Shown: positions 1 through 12,400, counted from the first letter of the stretch. The stretch is DNA of 64,000 nt from Oscheius onirici (GCA_932521025.1 OW051471.1:4526001-4590000); one strand, 5' to 3'. The notes: generated by a model not told the origin, from the sequence alone. Numbers and translations: made by a program.

Positions 1-581
1 TCATCATGGCGGCAGACATGTCAGGAGTACACGAGGTGCATCCGGGAGTAACACAAGGCGTTCTCATCAGAGCAGAAGGACATGGCACTCGACCCATGAA
101 AGGAGTCATTGGGAAGAAGGACGGCATTGTGAAAGGCATCATTCCGGTTGGGTAGAAGGACATCATGCCAGGGAAGGCACCCATTGGGAAGGCCGACTTC
201 GGAAGACCGGGAAACGTTGTTGAAGTTATGGGTTCAGACTGAAAGGGGATTGGTTAAATTTGAATGTAAAGAAATTTAAAAAAAAAAAAACAGAAAAAAG
301 ACTACCTTGGAAGTGGTTGGTGTTGCTCGTGGAGAGACTCTCTTCTTCTCGGCCGAGTCGGACTTCTTGGCATCCAAAGAAGAAAGGTCTTTCTTCTCAG
401 GTGTTCGTCGTTTATCCGAAGCCGAGTCAGGAAGACCAATTGTTTCGCAAGTCTTGGCCAAAAGAGCCAGCGGATTTTTTCCCTCACTTGACTGAAACAC
501 AATGATAAAAAAAACATCAAAATTAGTACTAACACTTGAAGGAGGAACATCAGTAATGTACTGGGAGGTAGTAGAAACCAT
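1..581 (-). CDS. NocA/Elbow/TLP-1-like zinc-finger transcription factor, N-terminal part (runs off the window)
   Basis: Two coding stretches are visible, about 581-306 and 238-1, joined by a short intron with donor gtagtc and acceptor ccctttcag; the frame stays open to the window edge. The first carries KNPLALLAKTCETIG, the 'Sp motif' shared by Sp1-type and NocA/Elbow/TLP-1 (NET family) factors, followed by a Lys/Ser-rich stretch. The second is rich in Met, Pro and Phe and includes PCVTPGCTSC, resembling the Cys pairs ahead of the single C2H2 finger in this family. That finger would lie beyond position 1. NET proteins are nuclear repressors acting in cell-fate and tail or appendage patterning. 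The start is uncertain: the ATG at 581 suits, but an in-frame ATG lies at 632 and a further intron near 494-540 is possible. Family assignment is by motif only. Confidence 0.55.
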
Positions 582-3500
582 TGTGAAGACGGTACGAGAG
601 GAAGACTGGTCCAGAGGAGGGGCGGGGCACACAAAGCCCGTTGGGAGGAGTCAGCGATAGACAGCAGCCGTTCAAGGCGGGGCCAATCAGAAGAATGATG
701 ATCCGCGTCGGAAACATAAACGATTTACGACCTGTCAAGAGAAAATGGCCGAGAGAGTGTGAAACGGAAGGAGAGTAACTGATAGACAGAGCCGAATAGA
801 GAGAAGACAAGACGAAGAGCGGACAGAGCTGGTACAAGACGGTAATTCGGGGGGTGATTGAGTAGATTGTTTGGAGTGGCTGATGGATGAGGCGAAAGGT
901 GGCCCTTTGGGAAACATGTTTTACTCTTTACAATAACAGTCTGTTTTCAGTCGAAGCATGTACTCTCAAAACTCGTTGCTTGTCGTTACTGAAATGGCCC
1001 TTTTATGACTCTGGAAATGGGAATGTTTGCACGTGTCTCGAACGCCTTTTGTTCTTTCCCTACAGGCAAGAGACACTTATTACCGGATGACAAGAGACGC
1101 GATGCTCTTGGCATCGCCGGTCATAATCAAATGTCTATTATGGAGGCTGAGAAGGGCCAATTAGACCTGTCACCTTCTGTCGTCGACCCTTTGCTCGTAA
1201 CAGTTGGGCAAGCGGATTAATGTAGCGTGTCATTGCGTCAGGGAATGTCCTGCCGCCACAGTGCCTCTTACGCAACTGATCCAGACGTCGTACCGCCAAA
1301 CCGATTCTGTCACAAAGACGTTCCCGCTGTGAAGATTCATTCTCAGTCTCGCGCTTTCATAATATCGTATTGACACATTCTTTCGACTGCTGCTGATGGA
1401 TGGAGAGAGCTCATCCATGCTATTCGATTTGACATCTAATAAACTTTTCCTCTGGGACATGCGAGACGCCAAAAACGGTCGTTTGTCAGTTGTTGGCAGA
1501 TGATGAATGGCCTACACTAACAGGGGGTTTGTGTGAGGACAGAAGACGAGAAGCAGACTTTTAACGATACCATAAAATGGACGAGATAAGACACAAAACT
1601 TGTTTAATGACTCGCGAAAGGAGCCGCCGTAGGAGCCAATAAGAGGTCTGCCTTTGTCCGAACTGTCACCTCGGTCAACTCTCGTTTATATTCCCGGCTG
1701 TCACCTTGCCGGCATGTCAAAGGAAGAAGATGGGACGGAGGAGGGCATCAATCAGGGCACTCGCTCACTACCATCAATCTCGACCTCTAGACCACTGTGT
1801 TGCGGTATCACTACATTCAAGGGAACTTGTCATTGTCTGTCGGCTTCTTTGAGCTGTCGTTCCCATGCGTCAGGTAGAGCTGACTAAGGATTTATGACTA
1901 GAAAAGCATGGGAAAGGCCGTCTCTACTGAGTGAACAGAACACATGTCCTTTTTATGAGTCAGTAGCTGTGAGAGACACAGACCTTCAGTTATCTGCTGC
2001 GTTGCGGGCATTTACGACTTCTCCAGGCGGCCTCTTTGACTTCAGCACTCTTAAATCTGCATTTATGTTTTGCGCTATCTCTCGCGACAAGACGCGCAAG
2101 CGGAGATTTACTGCCAGGGACCCGTCCTGTAACTCTCTTCCTCTTGTGGGCTGTCGCCGTCGACTGACATCTGATTGACGTCGCCTGTCGGATTGTGGCT
2201 TGATGGCAATTCGAACTGAAGGCTCGAATTAGCATTGAGTCTCTCACTGTCGTTAGCTCGTAAAACAACTATCATAGACTTCTTTACGACGCCTCGTTGA
2301 CCCTTTTCTGATACGAGCAGCCCATCCGTTAGGATAATTAGAAGTCCGACGGAGGTCGCTCGTCTTGATTAATTGGCAGATTGAGGAGATGGAGGGAGCA
2401 CAAAGCGAACCGCGAATTAGCGAACCGTCCGGCTGACAGATGGATTGGAACTAATAAAGGCCTCAATCCAATTGATGGCTCATATGTGCTATTTCTTTCA
2501 AAAATCGGACCTAGATTTCCAGTATTTCCCATCCGATATGGCGAGTGTACACAGCCAAAGTGGATGTAGGAGATGTTGATCTGAAAGGTGATAAAATCGG
2601 TCGACGGAGGTGGCAATTCGTCTTGTGCCTGTCCGATTCCATCTCATAGCCTCTTTAAAGGAACACAAGAACGCTCATCATCCATCACCTCGAGGCAGTC
2701 TCCGCGAGATCGTCTTCAAAAGATGTTAATAACGCTCGGGACTTCCTTTAATGTGACACACCTGACACTACAAATGGACGGATTAGACATCTCTCAAGGG
2801 CAGATTAGGACCGCTGTTTTGTGTTACACCGAGGCGACTTGAGTCAACAGACCGGAAGTAGTCGGTCTCCTTTTCTTCGTTTGGGTACAGTGTCACCGGA
2901 TTAGTGTGGAGATTCCGACGGCGATTCGGGCCGCTGTCGTTAATTTAATAACAGAGCAAGAGGGGACGTGTGAAGATGGTTATCTAGACCTGTCACCTGG
3001 GGGGCAACCCGACGAACTGTTTGAGGCAGCTGTCAGCACGATTAAGCGAGAAGACTGGCGGCCTCTCTGAAGGTGATCGGCCACGACATGGCTGCTTGAT
3101 GAACGACATGGGAACGTCGGGGGACCGTTCTCTGTGTGTCTACGGTTATTTGCAAAGATAGTCAATAGTCATTGTTTTATAGTTTTGTTGTTCGGTCGGG
3201 CCGATTTACAATCCGAGACGCCTCCTGTCGCCCTCGAACGACGTCCATAAACAATGTTTAACGGTAGTTGTAGCCATAATTCAGGGAAGGTGAGAGAGCG
3301 GCAAAGATGAAAGAGACACTCCTGTCGTGTCGAATCAACAGGCCACCCGATGTCTGAACGAATCGTCTAATAACACTAATCAAATTGACAGTTCGTCGTC
3401 TTTGACAACACGGCTTCGGAAGCGTTCTATCATTCCATTCCTTCAAGGGTTCTTTCCAAAAGAAAGCTGACAAAAGTTTGATTTTTTTGTTTGATGGGCT

Positions 3501-4706
3501 TATCAAAACAGATTGTCCAAAGTCCGTGAATGTGTGAAAACTTCGACCCGAATCAACAGTTCCATCCATCAACCACAGGATAGATCACCGTCCCCTTATG
3601 TAAGACGTGGACGAGATTAATTTCTTCGTGTTACCGAGACGGAAACACTCTTCTGACGCTCATTCTGAAGAATACGGGTTCCTGATATGATAGGGGCCAG
3701 AGCTCAGCGGGACGTCGAGGTGTTAGACTGTCGTAAATCGTCTTTTTCTCGATAAGCCGCAAAAGCTTCGGCGTTCGGCAGTTAAGGGACTAAACGACTC
3801 GTGTAATGGACGTGAAACTATCCATTTTCCGTTTATCGGAACCATAAAACTCGGACGCTCTGAGATTCCGCCATGCTTCCGGACCAATAACCATTCAAAT
3901 GTTCTGAGAGGGAGTATTGTTGACTCGATGAGTCTTTCTGATATGGCCATCTGTTGCTTTTCCTCCACCTCCTCTTCAATATTCATCGCTGCTTATCCCG
4001 ACTCAGGTGACTACCAACTACCTTTCATTTACATCAGCTCTCTCCCAACTGAGCAACAGTCGGATCCGGATGTCCTTTGTTATTCCAATGTTGAGGAGCT
4101 GTCGCCCCGCATTAATCCCTCAACACTTGACATCTTCGCTCCCGCCTGCTACAGTAGTCCGAGTTTCCAAAGTCTTATTGGTTCCTTTTCCAGCCTTGTC
4201 CTTTTCATTTTGTGAATTCTAAGTTTTGTGGGAACAGAAGCAAGAAGATACTCTCTGTATGAGTCTTTATTTGTTCAAAACTCTATTCATTCCCCGCCAA
4301 ATCTGTCTTTCCTAATTTGTTATCAACCAACGTTTGTAAAGCTGTGGAGCAAATTACTGTGACAATGAGAGCAGAATTTTAGTGCCACAACTTACGGCCG
4401 CCTTGCCTGCTACTATAGTAAAGATTCAAAATAAATTGCAAATCGACTTGTCACCTAATCCTAGCAAAACTTACCTTCTTGACTTGTTCGGGGTTACGGA
4501 AACAGTGAAAATGATTTCTATAAACGGACGTGGCAGCTGGATTCCTTCCAAAATTTCGATAAAGTAGTGGCCCTCGGATTTTGCATTTTGACCACGCCGA
4601 GGGGTTGAAAGTTCAAAAACGAGTGATCTTATCGTATTAATAAGAGAGGTTGACCCTTTCGAACTCTTGGAAACCGTCTCTCTGAAGAGAACAATACAAA
4701 ATTAAG
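582..4706. promoter_or_regulatory. Long non-coding region between the TLP-1-like and Olig-bHLH genes, rich in TGTCACCT/CTGTCA
   Basis: No convincing coding exon was found on either strand in 4.1 kb, which is unusual for this compact window. It lies 5' of two genes for developmental transcription factors that are transcribed away from it, so it probably holds their shared upstream control DNA. The octamer TGTCACCT occurs at 1168, 1664, 1699, 2991 and 4449. CTGTCA or its complement TGACAG occurs at 732, 1167, 1307, 1663, 1698, 2434, 2990, 3030 and 3386. Chance predicts about two of the hexamer and almost none of the octamer. TGACAG is the core recognised by MEIS/UNC-62 TALE homeodomain proteins; that link is inference. 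Confidence 0.4.
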
Positions 4707-5010
4707 ATGACCTCGGAAGCAGGTGCTCGTCTCTCCATCAACCTCCGTGAAAGATGTCGAATGCATGATCTGAACGAGGCTCTCGACGATCTCCGGAGCG
4801 TCATTCCCTATGCTCACGGCGGCTCTGTCCGCAAGTTGAGCAAAATAGCAACGCTGCTTCTGGCCAAGAATCACATTATAATGCAAGTAGGTCCTCTTTT
4901 TGGTGTTTTCAAACAGAAACTATCAGACCAAGGCAATCGACGAGCTGAGACAAGTGGTTCATTCTTTGAAACAGCAATTGAATGATCAACAGTCGTCTTC
5001 TGACACTTGA
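4707..5010 (+). CDS. Olig-family bHLH transcription factor (HLH-17/HLH-32-like)
   Basis: Exons 4707-4886 and 4927-5010 encode 87 residues. The basic region [19 protein letters not shown], then a loop with [18 protein letters not shown] and helix 2 [10 protein letters not shown], matches the Olig/BHLHE22 subfamily. Splicing to the acceptor at 4926 continues helix 2 as [11 protein letters not shown], as in the family. The protein is almost nothing but the bHLH domain, like C. elegans HLH-17, HLH-31 and HLH-32, which are about 95-100 residues. These are nuclear DNA-binding dimers; in C. elegans HLH-17 marks glia. It is the only copy in the window. The exact orthologue among the hlh-17 group cannot be decided here. 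Confidence 0.9.
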
Positions 5011-5077
5011 TTTTGATAAAAACGTTCAAAAAGTTTTTATTATCTAGCAAAGGCATCGTGAAAGTGAAGCAATTAAA

Positions 5078-6707
5078 TTACACATCGCCAAAAATGTTTG
5101 CAAAAGTTCTCTTCAATTGGCCCATTGTGTCGTCGGCGAAGCTATGTTGTTGTCCATTTGTTAGAACCTGAGAAATTTTTTTTTTGGTCTGATCACGGTA
5201 TACCTCTTCCAGCCCTTTGTCCAGAGGAGGCGGCGGTCTTTCAGAGGCTCTTGGCAGATGGTGGGAATGGTGTCTGACCCCGTTCTGTTCCCTGTGGATT
5301 TCTTGTTTTGGTGGTGGATGAAGCAGATTCTTCAGTAGAGAACAGACGGCTCGGCGGTCGTCTTCCTGAGACTCTCCGAAGAATGCTAAACTCCTTTTTT
5401 ATAGTTTCCAAACCAACTGACCAATGATGTCGTTGACATCATGGGCATATTCTCTTCCCTCTGATGAGACAAGAAGGTCGATTGAACAGACTTCCATTCT
5501 TCCAACATGCTCAAAGATTGCTTTCAAATACTGTTTGTGTCTCTCAGTTGTCGGAATCTGTTCCAAAACTGCCGACCCGACATTGCTCTTCCAGTTGCGA
5601 CTAATCCCTCTTCGGATGAAACTCTTCCATTCATGACCAATCTTTTGAACATGGAGGTCGTATTTCAGATCGACATACGGCTCTACTTCTACCTGAACAT
5701 GACCCAGATGACTAGTGAATAAAAATGAAAATCTCTGTGTCTTCTTTCCCCATAATTTTCAGAATTCCCTCCAAGTCACTGAGTTCTTCGTGGCTGTTCA
5801 CTCGAACTTTGCCAATCCCCTGATAGCCTTCGTTAACGGAAATAACAATCGGGAACATGGTTGATGGATGCTAAATTTTTTTCTAGCTTTTTAGATTAAA
5901 AACCAACGAAATTGTGGAAGTGAGGATAGTGGATGGTCGGGAGAAAGGGAATACGGCTGCCATCCGGAAGCGTGATTTTCCTCAGCTGTTTCTTCTGAAA
6001 CAAAGCCATCCAATTAATTTTTTGCCTACCAAATTGACGCGGTCCATGAAGGCGATGGCTGAAGTGTGACTATTAAGAAAAGGCACATGGGCTGCCATCA
6101 GAGCTCGAAGAATAGTTTTGGCTTGAGTCGAACGCGAGGCTCCCGGTCCGACAAACACTGCATTTGGAATAAATGAGCTATAAATGAGACAATGTGACAA
6201 CTTGACCAATTGACCTACTGATCGTCTTTTCCGTGTTGACGTACCTCGACTGTACAACTGTGATCAGTGCACATCAGATCCAATTCGGGAAAATCGGCCT
6301 ATTGATCGGCTTCAGTTATTGAAAAGATCAGTACCTGTTCCACGCGTATTGGAGGATCATTCGGGTTTCTGAAGTACTTACTCCAATCCACCAAAAAACT
6401 ATCGATAACGAGGAGAATTTTGGCATCGGGCGGCAGCGGAGGGGCCGCTCGACTCCGGTCCTGAAGACTCCGCTCCAAAGCAGCCGCCAGAGATTCTCCC
6501 GTTCGAGCTGGTGACGTGGGAGCACTGAAATTTGTTTTTAGTTCTTGGCCAAAAGAATCTATAAACAGACCTTATGGTGCTCGAGACTTTGTTGGCAATA
6601 GCGGAGAAAGAGAATGGAGAAGTTGAGGAAGGTTGTGAGGGATCTTCGAATGGAGCATCTACTTCATCTTCTTGACTCAAGGAGAACTTCCTCTTGAAGA
6701 AGTTCAT
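5078..6707 (-). CDS. snn-1: Synapsin
   Basis: Nine exons (6707-6571, 6524-6335, 6298-6219, 6177-6030, 5994-5908, 5870-5761, 5711-5422, 5385-5204, 5167-5078) give 437 residues. The N-terminus MNFFKRKFSLSQ is domain A with its basophilic kinase site. The ATP-grasp C domain runs from about KILLVIDSFLVDWSKYF through EPYVDLKYDLHVQKIG to NDIIAFFGESQEDDRR. The last exon ends with MGQLKRTFANIFGDV, the conserved domain E. Synapsin coats synaptic vesicles, ties them into the reserve pool and releases them on phosphorylation. The intron 5760-5712 is odd: it must be removed to keep frame and family alignment, but it begins GA, not GT. An in-frame extension upstream to 7064 is open, but the acceptor tttctag just before 6707 favours the short start. 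The symbol follows C. elegans. Confidence 0.93.
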
Positions 6708-7326
6708 ACTGCCCTCTCTAGAAAGAGAAACGTAACGGGGAGAATTGCCGCGAGACATGACAGATTGTTCCAACGAGACTCTATTGATGGGATTAAGACT
6801 ACCTGGCCATCGAGCCAATGGGAGAAAAGGGTGAGCTAATCCAACTAACAGCTGAATTGTGTCTAATGGCGAGGCAGAGGGCCAATCACAATAAACGTCT
6901 TCTGGCTCCCAAATTGGCTTACAGCCTAACGGCTCTTGATTATCTCCTGATGAGGGGCCACGCTCTCGAGGGAATCCTAGTTTCCAAAAGTACCTGTAGA
7001 TATCAATAAATGAGGTCGAAGAGGGGAGGATGCGACGCGGCTGGGTGTTCATTTTCACCCTCAAATGGACCCAAACGGATCGAAATTAAGGCCTCAGAAG
7101 AGGAAGGTCAAACATGGGAAAAATGAAAAAAAAGGTCGGGAGCTCCCGCCCTCAACCGAATACGTGTAAGCTCCCCACACAACCATATCGATCAAACCTC
7201 CTCGGAGACTCTCAAAATTAGCCTCGGACAAGCTTTTCTTTGATTCGGAACTAATCTTCTTCTTTCATTAATGACTCGAATTTTAAAAGTTTTCTTGGAA
7301 AAACAAACTTTGTTACTTGTCCCAAT
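6708..7326. other. Intergenic, shared 5' region of synapsin and the orphan membrane protein
   Basis: The two flanking genes are transcribed away from each other. An open frame upstream of and in phase with synapsin (7064-6708) lacks similarity to synapsins and is probably chance. No RNA gene or repeat was seen. Confidence 0.4.
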
Positions 7327-8105
7327 ATGCGTCTGTTGCTTCTTCTACCTTGTGTTTATGCCACGTTCAATCTCGGTTTTGAGCTCTGTTCCAAGGAGAA
7401 TTCGACTCGTTTCTACGGCGAACGAATAGCACAGGAGACGGATGTCGATTACTTTTCATTGGCAGACTGTCAACAGGTACTTTTTCCCAATTCTACCCTC
7501 CAAAAGTTCAGACGGGAGACAAGAAATACACGGTAGTCTGTAACCGCGAGAGTCACATCGATCTGAAACTCAACGACTCGTTTCTTCGCGTATCGGTCAA
7601 GTGAGTCCCATCCTCTTCTGTTCACTAATTGGACTTAGACACGCTCGACTGGCAGAATGTTCGAAGGATATTGTGAGGACGACAGCCGAAGGAGATGTGC
7701 TCGTCGAGTCGAAATGCAAGTCGTACCATCGTCTTTCGGGGGCTCATGAAAGATTTTACCTCGTCTGTGACGAAAAGTTGCCCTCAAAACCACTTCTTCT
7801 CATAGTCAGCGGCAAATTCAAAGGACCTTCACTTGGACATTCTCTGAATGGCGCCTTCTACGGATGGAATACGGGTGTTCTTCTCACTTCAGTGGTACTT
7901 TTTCTCTTTTTTTAGCAAGAAGAAACAATTTCAGATACTTTTGATATTGATCGTCGTCAAGAGCTGGATCAGACGACGTACCAAGAAGAAGGCAGCTCAG
8001 CCGCTTCCAATCCAGCCGAAGCTTCTGCCAACAGTCTCGACCCAACAGCCGACTACGGGTCCCACAACGACAGTTTCAACTTTGAAGGCTTCGCCCACCA
8101 CGTAA
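7327..8105 (+). CDS. Small Cys-containing type I membrane protein, family not recognised
   Basis: Exons 7327-7476, 7512-7600, 7639-7894 and 7935-8105 encode 221 residues; phases agree at every junction. Residues 1-15 (MRLLLLLPCVYATFN) form a signal peptide. The outer part of about 125 residues has paired Cys in LCSKENSTR, LADCQQ, VVCNRES, LAECSKD, ESKCKSYH and LVCDEK, and NST and NDS sequons. A helix near residues 150-170 (GVLLTSVILLILIVVKSW) is followed by the stop-transfer RRRTKKK and a tail rich in Thr, Pro and Gln. An AATAAA at 8126 follows the stop. The topology suggests a single-domain surface receptor or ligand. I considered ephrin but the spacing does not fit. No function is assigned. 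Confidence 0.75.
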
Positions 8106-8303
8106 CGGAAAGACGATCAAAGTAGAATAAAACTTATCAAACGTCTTTTTGTCTTTACGTCTTTCCGTGCACCCGTTGCTAAAAAGCGTGCACCCGCCCT
8201 GACCCCTGGATTGCTCATCACTGTCCAGCCGGTTTTCTAGCTAGTTTCCTATCAGCTGCTTCCTATTTCTTACTCTAAGTAAATATTTTGAATATCGGTA
8301 CTC

Positions 8304-9296
8304 ATGGTTGACCGTCTAGGTATTCTTTGGCTCTAGAATATTCATCAAAACAGTTTCAGTGAACAGTCAGGTAAATTCTAGACGACTGGTTCATGTGGAA
8401 CAATGTTTTGGAAAAGGCGGAATGCCGTTGAATGTCTTCGGAAGAGTCCTGGTCGGAGAGGGCGTTCTTGTCAAAATGTGCAGGTAATCTTTATGTCTAT
8501 TTCTTTTCAATAATATAATACAGAAAGAAACCAAAACAGAGACAGTTTTTCCTGTTCAATGACTACCTCGTCTATGGAAACATTGTCATCTCTAAAAAGC
8601 GATACAACAAACAAAGGGCTATTCCTTTGGAGAACGTCAAATTGGAGAATTTGCCAGATGAAGGTGGCCTGAAGAACGGATGGATCATCAAGACTCCTCA
8701 GAAGTCTTTCGCCGTTTTTGCCGCTACTCCGACGGAGAAACAAGAGTGGATGATTCATATTGAAAGATCTGTGGCCGAACTTCTCGAAAAAGGTATCTTT
8801 TTTGTGTTTTTCACACTCAATTGATTATAGGCAAAAGATCGGCAACTGAGCACGCTCCTGTCTGGGTTCCTGACGGAGAAGCTTCGGTTTGTATGGCCTG
8901 CAAAAAGACTCAATTCACTCTCGTCCAACGAAGGGTAGTTTCAATATTTTGAAATTTTCCTATCGACTAACTCTTAGCATCATTGTCGCGCATGTGGCTC
9001 CGTCTGCTGTTCCAATTGTTCTACGCATAGTTTCAAAATTGACGCTCAGAAGAAGAAACCAGTTCGTGTCTGTGATCAGGTTTGTTCTTCTCTCCAATTC
9101 TCATGCTCTTCAGTGCTACACAGATTTGAATAAAGCCAAGTTGGATGGACAGGGAGTTATGACACAGCCAGTTGAGACTGTTCGAGAGAATTCCGACTCG
9201 TCCTCGGATTCTGAAGAAGAAGAGGGAAAAGAAGACAGCAAGGTCTGTAAATTGGTTGTTTTTTTATCTGTTTAGCCAACGTTCTATCGCGAGTAG
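8304..9296 (+). CDS. Phafin, PH and FYVE domain protein (PLEKHF1/2 homologue)
   Basis: Seven exons (8304-8319, 8360-8483, 8524-8792, 8831-8934, 8978-9079, 9114-9242, 9276-9296) give 254 residues, against about 250-280 in vertebrate Phafins. The start MVDRLVNSQVNSRR matches the family N-terminus. The PH domain (about 35-135) has RQFFLFNDYLVYGNIVISKK and the NGWIIKTPQKSFAV strand. The FYVE finger (about 150-210) has WVPDGEASVCMACKK, RRHHCRACGSVCC and VRVCDQC, so all zinc ligands and the phosphatidylinositol-3-phosphate site are present. An acidic Ser/Glu tail follows, as in PLEKHF2. Phafins bind PI3P on endosomes and lysosomes and act in endosome fusion, macropinocytosis and autophagy. The 16-base first coding exon is short but fits the frame and the family exactly. 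Confidence 0.95.
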
Positions 9297-9492
9297 TCCA
9301 CCGTCCGTCTCGGTAAACAGACTGTTTGTACATCCAGTGACCAAGGGGCATACTCTGTCAGTTCTTTTTCTTCCTTCAAATGTGATGAATCTTTTTGTGA
9401 TAATAAACTTTTTTATTTGAAACTTTTTTCTTTTGGACGGGTATTCCCAGATTACTTTCCCTTATTTGTGCTCTTCGAAAACACTCGTACAG

Positions 9493-12400
9493 ATGGAGAT
9501 TCCCTCGACCTCCTTTGATCCAGAGGACGTAAGTTACAGTTATAAAGCCCCAAACGACCCTTCCCTTTGGTTCGTATCTTCCAGAGTTCGAACAAAAAAA
9601 GTTCAGGGGTCCATACTGCTACACATGTATGGAACGGTGGAACAGTGTAAACTACTTCAAATCCGACACTCCGATTTTTATTCATGCTGCGCAATTTGCT
9701 GTTCCTTTTGGACTCGGTGAGATTGTTCTTCAGTTTGTTAGAATGAAAGTTCAGAAAAATTGATCGAATCGAACGGACCTCTACATCCGTTCACTTTCGA
9801 GCAAATTGACGAGCCTGTTCGAATGCTTTCTTGTGTTTACGAGAGATGTCGGAAAGATCGGCCGGTTTCTACATCTATGGATACAAGCAGCCAGTCGGAA
9901 ACAGAGTCGGTTGCAGCCGACTCACTTCAAGAGTATCCCTTGTTGGCTAGATGGACTCCACAAGTAGTCACAACTGCCAAATTGACAGGCAAGTTTAAAC
10001 TCTTGTGTAGATATGGGCTGTTCAGAAGAAGAATACCATCGACTGATGAATGACTTGTTGAGAAGAATGGCTGAGACCAATGTGGAAAAGCTGAGCGAAA
10101 AGTTCAAGCCAGACTGTCAACCGGAAAGTTGTGATTGGTGTGGGGACGTCTTGACTACTGTTAGCGACATCATCTTTCACATTACTTCCACAGATCATCG
10201 TGATGAAGTAAGTTTAGTGTTGTATTCTGGATTTAGTCTTTCAGTTGTTCAAAAAATGTCCTGTAACAGCGAAAGATGTCAACTTTTACGTGAACATGCA
10301 GAAAGCAGCTGCTCGATGGAGTTTTTCATCGCGTATGCCTTTCCTCGAAGGTAGTCTGGCTGCCAAACAGCCAATGAAAGGTGAGCATATTTCCGAGTAA
10401 ATTGTCAAGACAAAGACTTCAGAAGACGAGGTGCTTTCGATCCAACAACAACTAATCTGTTGGTTGGGAAGTTCCCATATCATCGTTTACAACCTGTACA
10501 GTATTCTCAAGCGATGTCGTCTTCTTAACAGATGCTCCGTTTGTGATGTTTTGCTGGAACCGAAACTCGTTCAACAGCTTCATCATGCGCTTGATCCAAA
10601 ACATATCAAAACTGTGAGTTTTTTCCTAAATAACAATAGAGCACCTTCAGGTGTACACATCTGGATTGGCTTTCTCCAAAGAGACGGACTTGGTTCCTTT
10701 GATACAGTATCTGCTGCAAGCCCGGAATCTTTGGAACGCCAAGATCACAATGGAAAACGTCGATCGCTATCTGATTCTTTTCGATGAGAAGGTTTGTTCG
10801 AAAGTCAACTTGGGAGGAGTCGATCTGGAGATCATTTTGGGTAAGCATGTTCAATTTTTAGTGTATGCAACTATTCAGATGGCCAACAATATTCTGTAGA
10901 GGACAGAAGCGAATTGAAGACATGGACCTTCTTCAAAGGACGGAAAGATTGCAGGTTTCCGTTGAGTAGTAAGTTGTTTCTCGTATCATTTGATTCAACG
11001 AAAATTCAGAAGAGGAATGTCTCCAGAAAGTTCTGCCAATTCACAATTGGTTCAAAGATTATGTGGAAAGAGACAACAATTGTGTCGAAGAGTTTGCTCG
11101 AATCGGTCCTAATTCTGTCTTTTGTGAGACTTGTAACATGAAGGCAGTGAATGGGAGTGACAGGCTCCGAGTCATGAAACATGCTCTCTCCAGGAACCAT
11201 ATCACCAATGTAAGAATATTTAATATAACCAGTCACACAGTCCTATTTAGATGTACGCAGCAGGTTTGAGGTTTTGCAAGAAAAAGGATCTACTTCCATT
11301 GGTCAGACTGTACTTGAGAACGAAGAGCATCATGTCCCGACAACTGAATCTGGACAACCTCGATCGTCTTTTGGAATTGGTAAAGAGTCCTGAAAGAGCA
11401 ACTGGTTTCCCGTGCTCTGTTGAAAAACCAGAATTTATTTCTGACTCGTTGGAGTCGGAAGATGAATACGAAACATCTTTGTCAACAAAAACTGGAACAC
11501 CAGAACCAGCCCTTGAAGTTATAGATGAAGTTCCATGCTGTTCGCGAGCAAGTCTGAAAGATCCATCTACTCCTTTACCAAGTTCCGTTGGTTCTTCAGA
11601 AACTATCGAAGAAATTAGTTCACCAGAGGAGCAGATCACAAGAAGTTGGTTTTTACAATGCCCGGTCTATTTGATTTAGGAGGAGCAACAAAAATCGATG
11701 AAGATCGGTCACTAGGGTCGCAAAACGCTCCTATTCGCTTAGATATCCTGGAAACAGATAAAAATCACGCAAGAATAAGATACAGCGCTCGTCAAGTGTC
11801 GGAAGAATCGTCCTCGGCAAGTAGTTCTTTTGAAAGACTGGAATTTCCGGAGCAACGACCAGTCCAGCGGACAGGTAAGATATTGACTTTTCCGAAACAT
11901 CTAATCTTTAGAAATGGTTCCAAAGCCATCTTCGGTGGAGTCATGTTTGTCAGTTCTCGAGGCAATAAAGCCAGTGATCGAAGAGGGAATAGTTGAAGAA
12001 GCAAACCTGTCGGATTGTGACTTGTGTCCTTCAGCAACGACCGTCTCTCACATGCACTTCCTTTCTTCCGAATCGGACATTCTTATTTGTAGGACCTCTT
12101 TTCTTTCCAAATACAGCGTCTTTTAGCTAAAGAACTCTCTACTGTCTCTTCTTTGGTATACAAGGCAGCTCGAAAGGGAAGAAAGTGCTTCAAGTCGACC
12201 TATGGCGGTCTCAAGCCAGTCTGTACGCCTGTAAGTGCCTCATTTGCTTTCTATTAAAACACTTTCCAGACTTGTTATGTCTGTGGATTCCAATCCAAGT
12301 GCTGCTGTGACTATGCTCTTCACGTTTTCAGTCCTACACACATCAATCTTCTCAATCTTGTAAGTTGCTATCAAATAGAAGTTATTTCTTCAGATTCAAA

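Noticed and set aside
252..270. GAATGTAAAGAA, similar to miR-1
   Set aside because: Lies in an intron of the TLP-1-like gene, lacks the GGAATGT seed and no complementary arm is present.
6708..7064. 119-residue N-terminal extension of synapsin
   Set aside because: Open by chance; synapsins start at domain A (MNFFKRKFS) and a tttctag acceptor lies 12 bases before that ATG.
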